Of a stretch of 64,000 nucleotides of DNA, positions 53,829-62,467 are shown piece after piece; position 1 is the stretch's first letter; the number at the start of each line of letters is the position of its first letter. The notes under the pieces were generated by a model. The model made no database searches. It saw only the letters and a list, made by a program, of their open reading frames with translations, and was not told the DNA's origin. Position numbers and translations under genes: made by a program. The stretch lies in assembly GCA_036763105.1 (NCBI GenBank), contig JBAIYS010000001.1:1-64000 (forward strand), in the 5' to 3' direction. The DNA is from Peptococcaceae bacterium 1198_IL3148 (GTDB lineage: Bacteria; Bacillota; Desulfotomaculia; Desulfotomaculales; Desulfohalotomaculaceae).

Positions 53829-54140
53829 TTATGCTTGAATGCTTTTAACTACTACCTCGGTGAACGGCTGACGATGACCTTGCTTACGGCGGTAGTTTTT
53901 CTTAGGCTTGTATTTGAAAACAATAATCTTTTTGCCTTTACCATGGCGAACCACTTCAAAGGTTACCTTAGCACCTTCTACGTTGGGGGTACCAATTTTC
54001 AGTTCCCCATCTTTTTCCACCATCAATACACGGTCGATTTCAAAGGTTTGACCAGCTTCAGCTGGTAACTTCTCGATAAAGAGAGTATCGCCCTCTTGAA
54101 CGCGGAATTGCTTACCACCAGTTTCTAAAACTGCATACAT
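53829..54140 (-). CDS. rplU: 50S ribosomal protein L21
   Basis: L21 (103 residues) is identified by [25 protein letters not shown] and the C-terminal [26 protein letters not shown]. The ATG is preceded by GGGGAGGTG. The gap to rpmA is 46 bases with no prp gene. A structured leader and a good promoter precede it, so rplU-rpmA forms its own transcript. Confidence 0.97.
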   Translation of the reverse strand: MYAVLETGGKQFRVQEGDTLFIEKLPAEAGQTFEIDRVLMVEKDGELKIGTPNVEGAKVTFEVVRHGKGKKIIVFKYKPKKNYRRKQGHRQPFTEVVVKSIQA

Positions 54141-54144
54141 TACT

Positions 54145-54250
54145 CTACACCTCCCCTATTTTTAGGACTCGCCGAGCAACATGGGCAGACCCCATGGGGT
54201 CATTTAGGAACCCATCCCGTGCGGTGGTCGTAGGCTAGCACCTACATCTC
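54145..54250 (-). promoter_or_regulatory. L21 leader-like structured 5' UTR of rplU
   Basis: On the minus strand the leader has the hairpin GTAGG/CCTAC around TGCTAG (54231-54247), then CGACCACCGCACGGGATGGG, a palindromic ACCCCATGGGGT and GCTCGGCGAGTCCTAAA before the SD. A conserved leader that is thought to let L21 control its own operon exists in Firmicutes at this position. The match to it is from memory and not aligned. Confidence 0.65.
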
Positions 54251-54255
54251 AACAT

Positions 54256-54283
54256 TTTATCACAACCAGGTGTTTTGTCAAGA
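54256..54283 (-). promoter_or_regulatory. SigA promoter of rplU-rpmA
   Basis: On the minus strand TTGACA (54278-54283) and TAAAAT (54256-54261) are separated by 16 bases, just upstream of the structured leader. Confidence 0.85.
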
Positions 54284-54321
54284 AGTTATCAATGTTTGAA
54301 GTTCTAAGTGCCTTCTTAACG

Positions 54322-55989
54322 TTATTCCACTAGTCTAGCCTTAGCATAGGTTCTAAACACTTTTACAATCTCCACCAAAACTGTTTTGCCCACCAATGTT
54401 CCGGCTCCTTCAATATCTAAGATGTAGCCGTTTAGCCTGGCAATGCCGTCTTTATTGTTACTGACATGGGTTTCTTCCACTTGAACTTCAATAGTTTGCC
54501 CCGATTGCACTGGTATAGTTACTACCTCTTGCTGGTCATAGAGGGGTTTCACCACCACTTCCTCAATATGGTAGTTATCATAACCCCGGATAAACAGATT
54601 TTTGCCAATAACCTTTTCCAATTCCTTTAAAACCGTGCCCCCGGTACCAATAAGTTTAGCAGCCACCAGGGGGTTAGCTTCCACCATAATGGTATCCGCT
54701 GTGGTTCGCTTGGCCAATTGATAAATTTCATTCTTTAAATTTATGGCCACCGTCTCTTCAGATAACACTTTGCCCCGCCCTTCGCAATAGGGACAGGATT
54801 TTTGCATGATTTCGTTTAAACTGGGGCGCACCTTTTTACGGGTCATTTCGATCAAACCCAGTTGGGTAAAGCCCAACACGTTGCCTTTGGTTTTGTCTTT
54901 CTTAATTTCTTCTTCTAAAGCCTGAATCACTTGCTGGCGGTGTTCTTCTTCCATCATGTCAATAAAATCTATGATGATTATGCCACCAATATTGCGCAGT
55001 CTAACTTGCCTAGCTATTTCTACGCAGGCATCTAAATTAGTTTTAAGTACAGTGTCTTCTAAATTTGTGTTGCCCACATACTTACCAGTGTTAACATCTA
55101 TCACCGTTAAGGCTTCGGCTTGATCTATCACTAAATAGGCGCCACATTTTAACCACACTCTGCGTTTCAGTGCCCGATGCAGTTCTGTTTCTATACCATA
55201 ATCTTCAAAGATGTTGTCTCTTTCTTCGTAGGCAACTTTAATCTTTAACTTAGGGTCAATAATATCCAACAGTTCATTTACCTTTTCATAGGTATCCCGT
55301 GAATCTACAGTTAGTCTGTCAACATCTTCGCTAAAGACATCCCTGAGGATTCTTTGAACTAATTCTAAATCGCGATGTAGCTGGTTTGGCACCGAACCAC
55401 GTTTAGACTTATAATCAATTTTTTGCCACAACTTATTCAACACTTGCATATCATGTTCAATTTCATCTTCATCCATACCTTCAGCAACGGTGCGCACAAT
55501 TACGCCCATCCCCTCCGGCTTCACTCTAGCGGCAATTTCTTTCAGCCGCTCCCGTTCTTTTTCGTCTTCAATACGCCTCGATATGCCAATATAATCTACG
55601 TTGGGCATCAATACCAAGTAGCGACCCGGCAACGTAATGTGGGTTGTTATTCTGGGGCCTTTACTACCTATGGGTTCTTTAATAATCTGGACAATAATTT
55701 CTTGACCTTTTTTTAAAACGTCCATTATGTTAGGCCCTACCCCATGGGGATGATCGGTACGCTGCGGTATCGCATCCTCTACATAAAGAAAGGCGTTTTT
55801 TTCCAAACCAATATTTACAAAGGCCGCCTGCATCCCAGGCAGCACATTTTCCACTCTACCTTTATAAATATTGCCCACCAGGCGTTGGCTTTGGGACCTT
55901 TCAATTAGTATTTCTACCAACTGTTTATCTTCTAAAACCGCAACCCTGGTTTCCTCTTCGGTTACATTCACTATAATCTCTTTATACAT
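54322..55989 (-). CDS. rng: Ribonuclease E/G family protein
   Basis: This 555-residue single-strand endoribonuclease is of RNase G size. The N-terminal S1 domain is QRLVGNIYKGRVENVLPGMQAAFVNIG. The DNase I-like catalytic part has LTVIDVNTGKYVG and GGIIIIDFIDMMEEEHR, which provide the metal-binding aspartates. The zinc-link cysteines are in CPYCEGRGK. It lies between rplU and the radical-SAM pair, a common arrangement in Clostridia, and lacks the long C-terminal degradosome scaffold of E. coli RNase E. Confidence 0.95.
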   Translation of the reverse strand: MYKEIIVNVTEEETRVAVLEDKQLVEILIERSQSQRLVGNIYKGRVENVLPGMQAAFVNIGLEKNAFLYVEDAIPQRTDHPHGVGPNIMDVLKKGQEIIVQIIKEPIGSKGPRITTHITLPGRYLVLMPNVDYIGISRRIEDEKERERLKEIAARVKPEGMGVIVRTVAEGMDEDEIEHDMQVLNKLWQKIDYKSKRGSVPNQLHRDLELVQRILRDVFSEDVDRLTVDSRDTYEKVNELLDIIDPKLKIKVAYEERDNIFEDYGIETELHRALKRRVWLKCGAYLVIDQAEALTVIDVNTGKYVGNTNLEDTVLKTNLDACVEIARQVRLRNIGGIIIIDFIDMMEEEHRQQVIQALEEEIKKDKTKGNVLGFTQLGLIEMTRKKVRPSLNEIMQKSCPYCEGRGKVLSEETVAINLKNEIYQLAKRTTADTIMVEANPLVAAKLIGTGGTVLKELEKVIGKNLFIRGYDNYHIEEVVVKPLYDQQEVVTIPVQSGQTIEVQVEETHVSNNKDGIARLNGYILDIEGAGTLVGKTVLVEIVKVFRTYAKARLVE

Positions 55990-56048
55990 TTTTATCCTCT
56001 CCTGAGGTAAAACTCACGCTCAGGTACGTTTCACCTAAACTGTCATGC

Positions 56049-56738
56049 TTACCATAATTCTTTATTAGCTTCACCTTCACTATAAACACCAATTCTAGTT
56101 ATGTTGCAATAGCAATCATCAATTGGTAAACCAACCATTTGCAGTTGCTTTAACAATTCTTCCGGTTTTACATTGCCATTGCTACCAGTGCGCAATTCAG
56201 TTTCAATTACAATGATGTTATCGGTCACTTGGCCCTTTAAATTGAGCACCCCGGGTCTAATGTCCACCACTTTAGTCTTACCCTTTGTTACCCGTTCAAT
56301 AGGTAAACTTTCACTACTTAAAAGTGCGGTCACCGCTTTGTCTACCTGTTGTTGATCAATGGCAGCCTCGACTTCGCACTCTATCCGATAATCCGCACTA
56401 TTAACCCTAGCCATTAGTGGCTTTTCCTTGATGCTTTCATCCACTCGCCTTACATCCAGCACTTTAATTCCGCTGGGCAAACTGTCATTCAATCTATTTA
56501 GTATATCTTCGGTTTTTAAATCCTCTGTCAGTTCAATGTCCATAAATTCTTTCTCACCGGAAACCCCCACTGCCAATGGCACCGCAAAACTAATTTTAGG
56601 ATGTGGATTAAAGCCCTGGGAAAAGGCTAATGGTAATTCTGCCCGCCGGCAAGACCGTTCAAATATTCTGTTTAAATCAAGATGTGCCACATATTTGGCC
56701 GCCCCTGTTTTAGAAAACATAATTCTATACTTGGCCAT
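56049..56738 (-). CDS. DUF2344 protein (TIGR03936-type), partner of the radical SAM protein
   Basis: This 229-residue DUF2344 protein begins AKYRIMFSKTGAAKYVAHLDLNRIFERSCRRAELPLAFSQGFNPHPKISF, the family hallmark. In many bacteria it is fused to, or directly follows, the radical SAM protein encoded just upstream. Function unknown. The ATG at 56738, seven bases after GGGGG, is preferred over one at 56744; either way the start overlaps the 3' end of the upstream gene by about 14 bases, which implies translational coupling. Confidence 0.9.
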   Translation of the reverse strand: MAKYRIMFSKTGAAKYVAHLDLNRIFERSCRRAELPLAFSQGFNPHPKISFAVPLAVGVSGEKEFMDIELTEDLKTEDILNRLNDSLPSGIKVLDVRRVDESIKEKPLMARVNSADYRIECEVEAAIDQQQVDKAVTALLSSESLPIERVTKGKTKVVDIRPGVLNLKGQVTDNIIVIETELRTGSNGNVKPEELLKQLQMVGLPIDDCYCNITRIGVYSEGEANKELW

Positions 56739-58587
56739 CGTCATTACCCCCTAGCACTAGCGGTTCTATATCCATGCTGGGGCACAGGCCACAACCAGGG
56801 CACTTACCTCCACGGCAGTCAATGGTTGGTTGCTCTTTAATTGCTCTTTTATGCTCCAAAGATAGATAACGTTTACTAACTCCAGCATTTAGATGATCCC
56901 AAGGCAACACATCCTCATAATCATAACGCTGGTAGGCATACCACTTGGGATCCAAACCCACATCTGCAAAGGCCTTTAACCATAAATCATACTTAAAGCA
57001 CTCGCTCCAACCGTCAAACCGACAACCCAGTTCATAGGCACGGGACACAACAGCACACAATCTGCGATCACCCCGAGCCAGCGCCGCCTCTAAAAAGCTG
57101 GTGGATGAATCATGGTAGTTAAATGAAACAAACCGATCCTTCAGTTTGCTCTTTAGATATTGCTGTTTGTTCTTTAGTTCTTCCAAAGTGTCTTGGGGTT
57201 CAAATTGAAAGGCTGTATGGGACTTAGGCACAAAGGACGAAGTACTAACGGTCACCTTTAGGCGACCGCGGCTTACACCCTTTTCTAAACCGGCCTTTAC
57301 CACCGCTTTGGCCATATCAGCAATACCGTCCAAATCCTCGTAAGTTTCTGTGGGCAGTCCAATCATAAAGTACAGTTTAATGGCATGCCAACCAGATTCG
57401 AAAGCTGCGGAAACTGCCTTTATTAAGTCTTCTTCTGTTACCCCTTTGTTGATAACGTCCCTTAACCGTTGAGTACCAGCCTCCGGGGCAAAGGTTAGGG
57501 TAGAACGGCGCACCTTTTGCACCTCTTTAGCTAAATCAATTGAAAATGCATCTACTCGCAACGAAGGCAGCGAAACATTTACCCCTTTACCGGAATGTTG
57601 ATCCAAAAGACCGGTGATCAGCGGGCCAACCTTTGAATAATCGGCAGTGGACAGCGAAGTTAAAGATATTTCATCGTGGCCAGTACTTTTAATAATTTCT
57701 TCTGCCTGTTTCATTAATGTTTCCGGAGTTTTTTCTCTAACCGGACGATACAATACCCCGGCCTGACAAAAGCGACAACCCCGGGTACATCCGCGCTGCA
57801 CTTCCAGCATTACCCGATCATGAATGGCACCAATGTTCGGCACTATTGGTTGGTTAGGAAAGGGAGCATTGTCCACATCCCGCATTAGTCTTTTGTTTAT
57901 CTTAGCCGGAACATCTGGTTGTTTTGGCGTGACAGACTTTATTTTGCCACTTTCTAAGTATTCAACCTCATAAAGTGACGGCACATAAACGCCCTCAATT
58001 TTAGCCAACTTTAACAGCAGTTGCTGTCTAGTTAAATTGGCAGCGCGGGCATCCTTATAGGCGTCGAGCATTTCATTAATTACTTCTTCGCCTTCGCCCA
58101 GTACAACCAGATCAAAGAAATCTGCAATTGGCTCTGGGTTAAAAGCGCACGGTCCCCCAGCGATAACCAGTGGCATGCTTTCATCCCGGTCACTACTCTT
58201 TAAGGGTAGACCAGACAGGTTAAGCATATTTAAAATATTGGTAAAGGTCATTTCGTACTGTAGTGTAAAACCTAAGATATCAAAATCCTTTACTGGTCGC
58301 CTTGATTCTAAGGTAAATAATGGAATATCGTGCTTGCGCATTAGCTCTTCCATGTCTACCCAGGGAGCAAAGGTGCGCTCCATTAATGCATCCTGACGTT
58401 GGTTTACCAGGTTATAAATTATTTGTAGGCCTAAAAATGACATTCCCACTTCATACACGTCGGGAAAGGCAAAGGCCATATGCACATCCACTGAATCCCA
58501 ATCTTTAGTAACGGAATTCCATTCTCCCCCAGTATAACGTGCCGGTTTCTGCACCTGGGGTAATAGTCTTTCCAATTTTTGCTGCAT
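56725..58587 (-). CDS. B12-binding-type radical SAM protein (TIGR03960-type)
   Basis: This 620-residue protein has an N-terminal domain like a B12-binding fold (DVHMAFPDVYEVGMSFLGLQIIY is close to its start). The radical-SAM core has cluster cysteines in QRGCTRGCRFCQAGVLYRPVR (C-x3-C-x2-C). HDEISLTSLSTADYSKV, FAPEAGTQRLRDVINKGV and IKLYFMIGLPTETYEDL follow. The C-terminus has a cysteine cluster CRGGKCPGCGLC, possibly a second metal site. Family function is unknown. It is translationally coupled to the DUF2344 gene and lies upstream of rng and rplU. Confidence 0.92.
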   Translation of the reverse strand: MQQKLERLLPQVQKPARYTGGEWNSVTKDWDSVDVHMAFAFPDVYEVGMSFLGLQIIYNLVNQRQDALMERTFAPWVDMEELMRKHDIPLFTLESRRPVKDFDILGFTLQYEMTFTNILNMLNLSGLPLKSSDRDESMPLVIAGGPCAFNPEPIADFFDLVVLGEGEEVINEMLDAYKDARAANLTRQQLLLKLAKIEGVYVPSLYEVEYLESGKIKSVTPKQPDVPAKINKRLMRDVDNAPFPNQPIVPNIGAIHDRVMLEVQRGCTRGCRFCQAGVLYRPVREKTPETLMKQAEEIIKSTGHDEISLTSLSTADYSKVGPLITGLLDQHSGKGVNVSLPSLRVDAFSIDLAKEVQKVRRSTLTFAPEAGTQRLRDVINKGVTEEDLIKAVSAAFESGWHAIKLYFMIGLPTETYEDLDGIADMAKAVVKAGLEKGVSRGRLKVTVSTSSFVPKSHTAFQFEPQDTLEELKNKQQYLKSKLKDRFVSFNYHDSSTSFLEAALARGDRRLCAVVSRAYELGCRFDGWSECFKYDLWLKAFADVGLDPKWYAYQRYDYEDVLPWDHLNAGVSKRYLSLEHKRAIKEQPTIDCRGGKCPGCGLCPSMDIEPLVLGGNDDGQV

Positions 58588-58769
58588 ATATAAGGACCTC
58601 CCCTGCTAAAACAAAACAATGGCATTGTTTTTAGTATTGCCATTTGAAAACATTTAAAATATCCGTAACTGTAAACATTCTACAATAATTTATATTTCCC
58701 TGCATAGCAGCTATGTATCAATTATGATTTGGGAATTAGGACTTTTGCCCGCCAAAGAAATTTCACATT

Positions 58770-58791
58770 TAAAATTCACAATTCATAATTT
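58770..58791. repeat. AT-rich AATTC-phased repeat
   Basis: TTAAAATTCACAATTCATAA lies just before the spoIVFB stop, in the 207-base gap to the radical SAM gene. Nothing else is recognisable in that gap. Confidence 0.55.
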
Positions 58792-58794
58792 CAT

Positions 58795-59667
58795 TTATTT
58801 GACAATTCGCCCCACCGGATAGTCCATGCCGTTGGTTAATAACGCATCCACCACTTCAGTTTCACTTAGCAGCGCCTTGTATTTCATTTCTTCATTTAGC
58901 AGTAAAACCAGGTGGAATTTTTGTGGCACAAAGGTTTTGCTAACCTCCCGCAGCGGAACATTTTCTAAAGTCACTATCGTTTCAGCAGGCATTACCCCAC
59001 TTTCTGCCAGTTCTCTTTTTTTCTGGGTCAGTTGACGAACAAACAGATAGGGGGCAGCACTCTTTTCTTTGGTGGCGGCATAAAAGATGAATAATCCTAA
59101 AATTAGCAAGTCTAAACCACTGATACCAATCATTAGGCCTAAGGTTGCCAAAGCGGTAATTAGCACTGCCCAGGCTTGGCCCATGGCGGTACACAGGTAG
59201 GTGGCTTGTTTTAATCCCATCCAGGGAGCAATATAGGCCCTAAGTACCCTCCCCCCATCAAGGGGTAGCGCCGGTAGCATATTAAATAGCGCTAGCATAA
59301 TATTACTCTGAATAAAAAAACGCCCCAGCTCTTCATCCCAAAAACTACAGTTGCGCATACCCAATGCTAAACCAATCAGCACTAGATTGGAAAGTGGCCC
59401 CGCCAGGGCCACTATAATTTCTTTTTTGGTATTTAAAGCCAAATCGCTGCCCAAGCGGGCCACGCCACCAAAGGGTAACAGTTCTATTTCTAGTACCTTT
59501 ACTCCCATGCGTATGGCGGTGACGGTGTGGGCCAATTCATGAAGTAATACCACCGCAAACAAAATTAAACCTTTGTCCAAAATACCGGCAACAAAAAACA
59601 GGCTGAGTTGAAATATAAACCAGCCGTTTATATACAGATCGATGCCGTGAACCCGCCCCACTTTCAT
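58795..59667 (-). CDS. spoIVFB: SpoIVFB-like site-2 metalloprotease
   Basis: This 290-residue intramembrane protease has about five membrane helices. The zinc site is HELAHTVTAIRMG near residue 45 (HExxH), and the third ligand is in NMLPALPLDGGRVLRAYI near residue 138 (NxxPxxPLDGG). The C-terminal domain may be CBS-like. SpoIVFB cleaves pro-SigK in the mother cell. The ATG at 59667 follows GGGGTGA and gives a KVGRVHGIDLYINGWFIF start. It is paired with the spoIVFA-like gene 13 bases upstream. Confidence 0.93.
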   Translation of the reverse strand: MKVGRVHGIDLYINGWFIFQLSLFFVAGILDKGLILFAVVLLHELAHTVTAIRMGVKVLEIELLPFGGVARLGSDLALNTKKEIIVALAGPLSNLVLIGLALGMRNCSFWDEELGRFFIQSNIMLALFNMLPALPLDGGRVLRAYIAPWMGLKQATYLCTAMGQAWAVLITALATLGLMIGISGLDLLILGLFIFYAATKEKSAAPYLFVRQLTQKKRELAESGVMPAETIVTLENVPLREVSKTFVPQKFHLVLLLNEEMKYKALLSETEVVDALLTNGMDYPVGRIVK

Positions 59668-59680
59668 ATTACTCACCCCT

Positions 59681-60526
59681 TCAATCGTTGGTAACTTGTA
59701 GCTTGCTAAGGGGGTCTACCAATTTGTTGTTTTCTCTAATCTCAAAATGAATACCGGTTTCTGTAGCACTTTCACCCTCAGCCACCACACCGATCACTGT
59801 TTCCACATTAACCTGTTGATTTTCTTTAACCAGTATTTCTTCCATGCCAGCGTATAGCGTGTAATCTTGCGAGCCATGATCCAGCAATACATAATTGCCC
59901 AGCGCTTTATCTGCACCCATTCTGGCCACTTTGCCTTTGCGGGAGGCTCTGACATAGGTGCCCGCCTCACAACTGATGAATACGCCGGAGTTAAATTGTT
60001 CTAACCCATCATCATCCGTTATCCAACCATAGCGCTTAGTAACCTGTCCCGAAACTGGCAATGCATATTCGCCAGTTATTTTGGGAGCCAACACCGGAGT
60101 GGTGCCAGGCACATCGTTAAAAAACGGCATATCCATATTGACCGCCCTTAAACCTAAAGCAACTGCTTTATCTAATGCCGGTTGAAAGTTCCACTCGGTG
60201 GTTAGAGCATATCGCAAACCATCCCGGGCCTCCACCGCCATGGGGTTATCACTTTCTCGCACCGATATTACCACCAGCAACAAGGCAAAGGCCACCACTG
60301 CGCGGTAGAAGTTTGTTAATCGCCCCCTTGGTTTTTTCCTATTGTAGCCCTTCTGGCCACTGTAGCGATAATATGACTCCCAATCATCAGAATTTAAACG
60401 GTTATAGTTGCTATAATTTTTGCTGGTATAGCTATTACTATAGTTATATGGGTAGTTATTAAGAGTATTTTTTTTACCAATCTTTATTTTAGGCAGTCTA
60501 GGTAATTTGGGAAATTTGAAATTCAA
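59681..60526 (-). CDS. spoIVFA: SpoIVFA-like M23 peptidase-domain protein
   Basis: This 281-residue protein has a basic, Tyr/Asn/Ser-rich N-terminal tail (NNYPYNYSNSYTSKNYSNYN), then one membrane helix (NFYRAVVAFALLLVVISV, about residues 92-110). An outer domain with an M23/LytM fold at the C-terminus follows (GQVTKRYGWITDDDG, VLLDHGSQDYTLYAGMEEILVKENQQVN, ATETGIHFEIRENNKLVDP). SpoIVFA holds SpoIVFB inactive in the forespore outer membrane. The canonical first M23 zinc histidine is replaced (NSGVFIS), so enzymatic activity is doubtful, as in SpoIVFA. Position before spoIVFB supports the call. Confidence 0.88.
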   Translation of the reverse strand: MNFKFPKLPRLPKIKIGKKNTLNNYPYNYSNSYTSKNYSNYNRLNSDDWESYYRYSGQKGYNRKKPRGRLTNFYRAVVAFALLLVVISVRESDNPMAVEARDGLRYALTTEWNFQPALDKAVALGLRAVNMDMPFFNDVPGTTPVLAPKITGEYALPVSGQVTKRYGWITDDDGLEQFNSGVFISCEAGTYVRASRKGKVARMGADKALGNYVLLDHGSQDYTLYAGMEEILVKENQQVNVETVIGVVAEGESATETGIHFEIRENNKLVDPLSKLQVTND

Positions 60527-60628
60527 TTTTGAGCCCCCCTGTTATATTTAGTACCGTTACATTTCTATCGGACAACTTGTCAATACAATATATTTTTCAT
60601 GGGGGCAGAATATGACCAGCCCAGAGGC

Positions 60629-60655
60629 AATTTTGAATTTTGAATTAGGAATTTG
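60629..60655. repeat. AT-rich AATTC-phased repeat (inverted orientation)
   Basis: AATTTTGAATTTTGAATTAG lies in the gap between rodA and spoIVFA, immediately beside copy C of the composite palindrome. The short motif family and the palindrome also lie side by side at 20487-20518. Confidence 0.6.
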
Positions 60656-60664
60656 GCATTTTCC

Positions 60665-60743
60665 GTAGTGGTCGGTTTCCATGCCGACCCTCCAAAGCAA
60701 CATCAGTTTGTACCAGCGGGCAGGCGTGGAAACCTGGCCCTAC
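60665..60743. repeat. GTAGGGGC-type composite palindrome, copy C (inverted)
   Basis: Reverse-complemented it reads GTAGGGCCAGGTTTCCACGCC ... GGAGGGTCGGCATGGAAACCGACCACTAC and aligns with copy A with only scattered changes. It lies in the gene-free stretch 60527-60886, which otherwise holds AT-rich repeats and the rodA terminator. Confidence 0.85.
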
Positions 60744-60780
60744 TTGCAAAACAGCCTATCCTGCTATAAATATAGTTGTT

Positions 60781-60845
60781 AAAAAAGCTCCAGACCAAAA
60801 TAAAATGTCCTTTACAAAGGGTACACTTTAAAAGGTCCAGAGCTT
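60781..60845 (-). terminator. Probable terminator of rodA
   Basis: On the minus strand GCTC(TG)GACC and GGTC(TG)GAGC form an interrupted stem around a long loop and are followed by TTTTTTAAC. It lies about 45 bases past the rodA stop. Confidence 0.6.
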
Positions 60846-60846
60846 C

Positions 60847-60880
60847 TTAATTCAAAATTCAACATTCCTAATTCATAATC
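60847..60880. repeat. AT-rich AATTC-phased repeat
   Basis: TTAATTCAAAATTCAACATTCC and TAATTCATAATC run up to the rodA stop. It is one of the longest copies of this short-motif family. Confidence 0.62.
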
Positions 60881-60886
60881 AATTTA

Positions 60887-62065
60887 TTAAAACACCAATT
60901 TCTTCCTTCGGATGTAGACGTTTTGTAGTATGCCGATGGCAATCATGTTGGTTAACATTGAACTGCCACCATAGCTGAATAATGGCAAAGGCAAACCGGT
61001 TACTGGCATAATACCTATTGCCATTCCTACGTTTACCAACACATGGAAGGTGAGCATAGCCACTACTCCTGTTGCCAGCAACGTGCCAAAGGTATCTTTC
61101 GCCTGTGAGGCTATTTTAATCCCCCGATACATGACAATGAAGAACATTACCAACACTACCAGTGTACCAATAAATCCAAATTCTTCACCCACCACTGAAA
61201 AGATAAAGTCGGTATGTTGTTCCGGCAAAAAGTTAAGCTGATTTTGGCTACCGTTAAAAAGCCCCTTGCCAGATAATCCCCCAGAACCAATGGCAATTTG
61301 GGATTGAATAATATGATATCCGTCACCCAACGGGTCACGATAGGGGTCTACAAATATGGTTAATCTGTCCACCTGGTAATCATGCAGTGGTATCCAGACT
61401 TTATCGGGATATTTAAAATATGCACTCAGCCAACCGACACCCACTAACCCACCGCCTGCAATTAGTCCGCCTAAAATTTTGGGGTTAGCCCCAGCCATAA
61501 ACAGCATGCCAAACATAATGGCTATAAACACTAATGATGTTCCCAAATCTGGTTGCATAAGAATTAACAGCATTGGAAAGCCAATAAAGGCAAAGGCCGG
61601 TATTAAGTCTCTAATTGTGTTAAGGCGCCCCTCTTTGTTGGCCAAAAAATTGGCAAAGGTAATAATAATGATTACTTTAGCAAATTCCGACGGTTGTAAC
61701 ACAAAGGGGCCAATGGCAATCCAACGTTGGGCACCAAGGGCAGATTTGCCAAGAAAAACAACGGCTAATAGCATAATTATGTTAATGGCGTACAACATTT
61801 TAGTATATTCTGGCCAGTCTTCATAGCCAATGGCGATTACCAGTGACATTATGGCTAAACCAAAACACACCCAAATGGCCTGTTTAATTACAGTTCCCAT
61901 CGCATCTAAATTCAGTCCCATTATATAGTCAACTTCATCACCTAAATGTACCGGCGTGGTTACATGGGTGGCACTGGCAATGGTAATCAGGCTAAAGCAG
62001 ATTATCAACAGAACGGTACCTAACAATACATAGTCCATTCTGCGCAATACTCTTTGATAAGACAT
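60887..62065 (-). CDS. rodA: Peptidoglycan polymerase RodA (SEDS family)
   Basis: RodA (392 residues) is the SEDS glycosyltransferase of the elongasome. About ten membrane helices are present. SEDS hallmarks are GAQRWIAIGPFVLQPSEFAKVIII near residue 110, LMQPDLGTSLVFIAIMFGMLF, and FNGSQNQLNFLPEQHTDFIFSVVGEEFGF. The C-terminal GIMPVTGLPLPLFSYGGSSMLTNMIAIGIL is the family end. It is encoded after minCDE; its usual partner PBP2 lies just beyond, at the window end. Confidence 0.95.
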   Translation of the reverse strand: MSYQRVLRRMDYVLLGTVLLIICFSLITIASATHVTTPVHLGDEVDYIMGLNLDAMGTVIKQAIWVCFGLAIMSLVIAIGYEDWPEYTKMLYAINIIMLLAVVFLGKSALGAQRWIAIGPFVLQPSEFAKVIIIITFANFLANKEGRLNTIRDLIPAFAFIGFPMLLILMQPDLGTSLVFIAIMFGMLFMAGANPKILGGLIAGGGLVGVGWLSAYFKYPDKVWIPLHDYQVDRLTIFVDPYRDPLGDGYHIIQSQIAIGSGGLSGKGLFNGSQNQLNFLPEQHTDFIFSVVGEEFGFIGTLVVLVMFFIVMYRGIKIASQAKDTFGTLLATGVVAMLTFHVLVNVGMAIGIMPVTGLPLPLFSYGGSSMLTNMIAIGILQNVYIRRKKLVF

Positions 62066-62158
62066 TTTTTCCTCCTACTGGGCTATCTTTCTTTGCAAAT
62101 CATTATTTTATTTTACAACAGGCACGTTAAAAAACCAATAGTAAGACAATGGGAGCAA

Positions 62159-62183
62159 TAAAAAGAGGCCTTACGGCCCCTTT
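62159..62183 (-). terminator. Intrinsic terminator of minE
   Basis: On the minus strand AAGGGGCC and GGCCTCTTT enclose GTAA and run into TTTATTG, directly after the minE stop codon. Confidence 0.82.
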
Positions 62184-62453
62184 CTAGCTTGTTCTTTTCA
62201 TCTTCTTCACTGGTATATTTGCCACTAACGCCACTTGTGTATCATTACTATCCAAATTTACTTCTAGCGCACCTTCGTCTATTTCCATGTATTTTGATAT
62301 GACAGCTATTAAATCTGTCTTTAAGGATTGAAGCAATTGGGGTGATACGTTGGCTCGGTCATGAACCAATACTAAGCGTAGGCGTTCTTTAGCGACATTT
62401 TTACTGCTATTGGTTTCTTTCCCAAAAACGCGGCTTATAAAATCTGCTAACAA
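62184..62453 (-). CDS. minE: Cell division topological specificity factor MinE
   Basis: MinE (89 residues) displaces MinC from MinD and drives Min oscillation. The N-terminal membrane/MinD-binding stretch (LADFISRVFGKE) and ERLRLVLVHDRANVSPQLLQSLKTDLIAVISKYMEID are typical, with the beta-rich C-terminal domain ending VALVANIPVKKMKR. The TTG start has GGGAGGGGG upstream, 14 bases after minD. Many Bacillus species use DivIVA instead; Clostridia often carry MinE. Confidence 0.95.
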   Translation of the reverse strand: MLADFISRVFGKETNSSKNVAKERLRLVLVHDRANVSPQLLQSLKTDLIAVISKYMEIDEGALEVNLDSNDTQVALVANIPVKKMKRTS

Positions 62454-62467
62454 TTTTCCCCCTCCCT

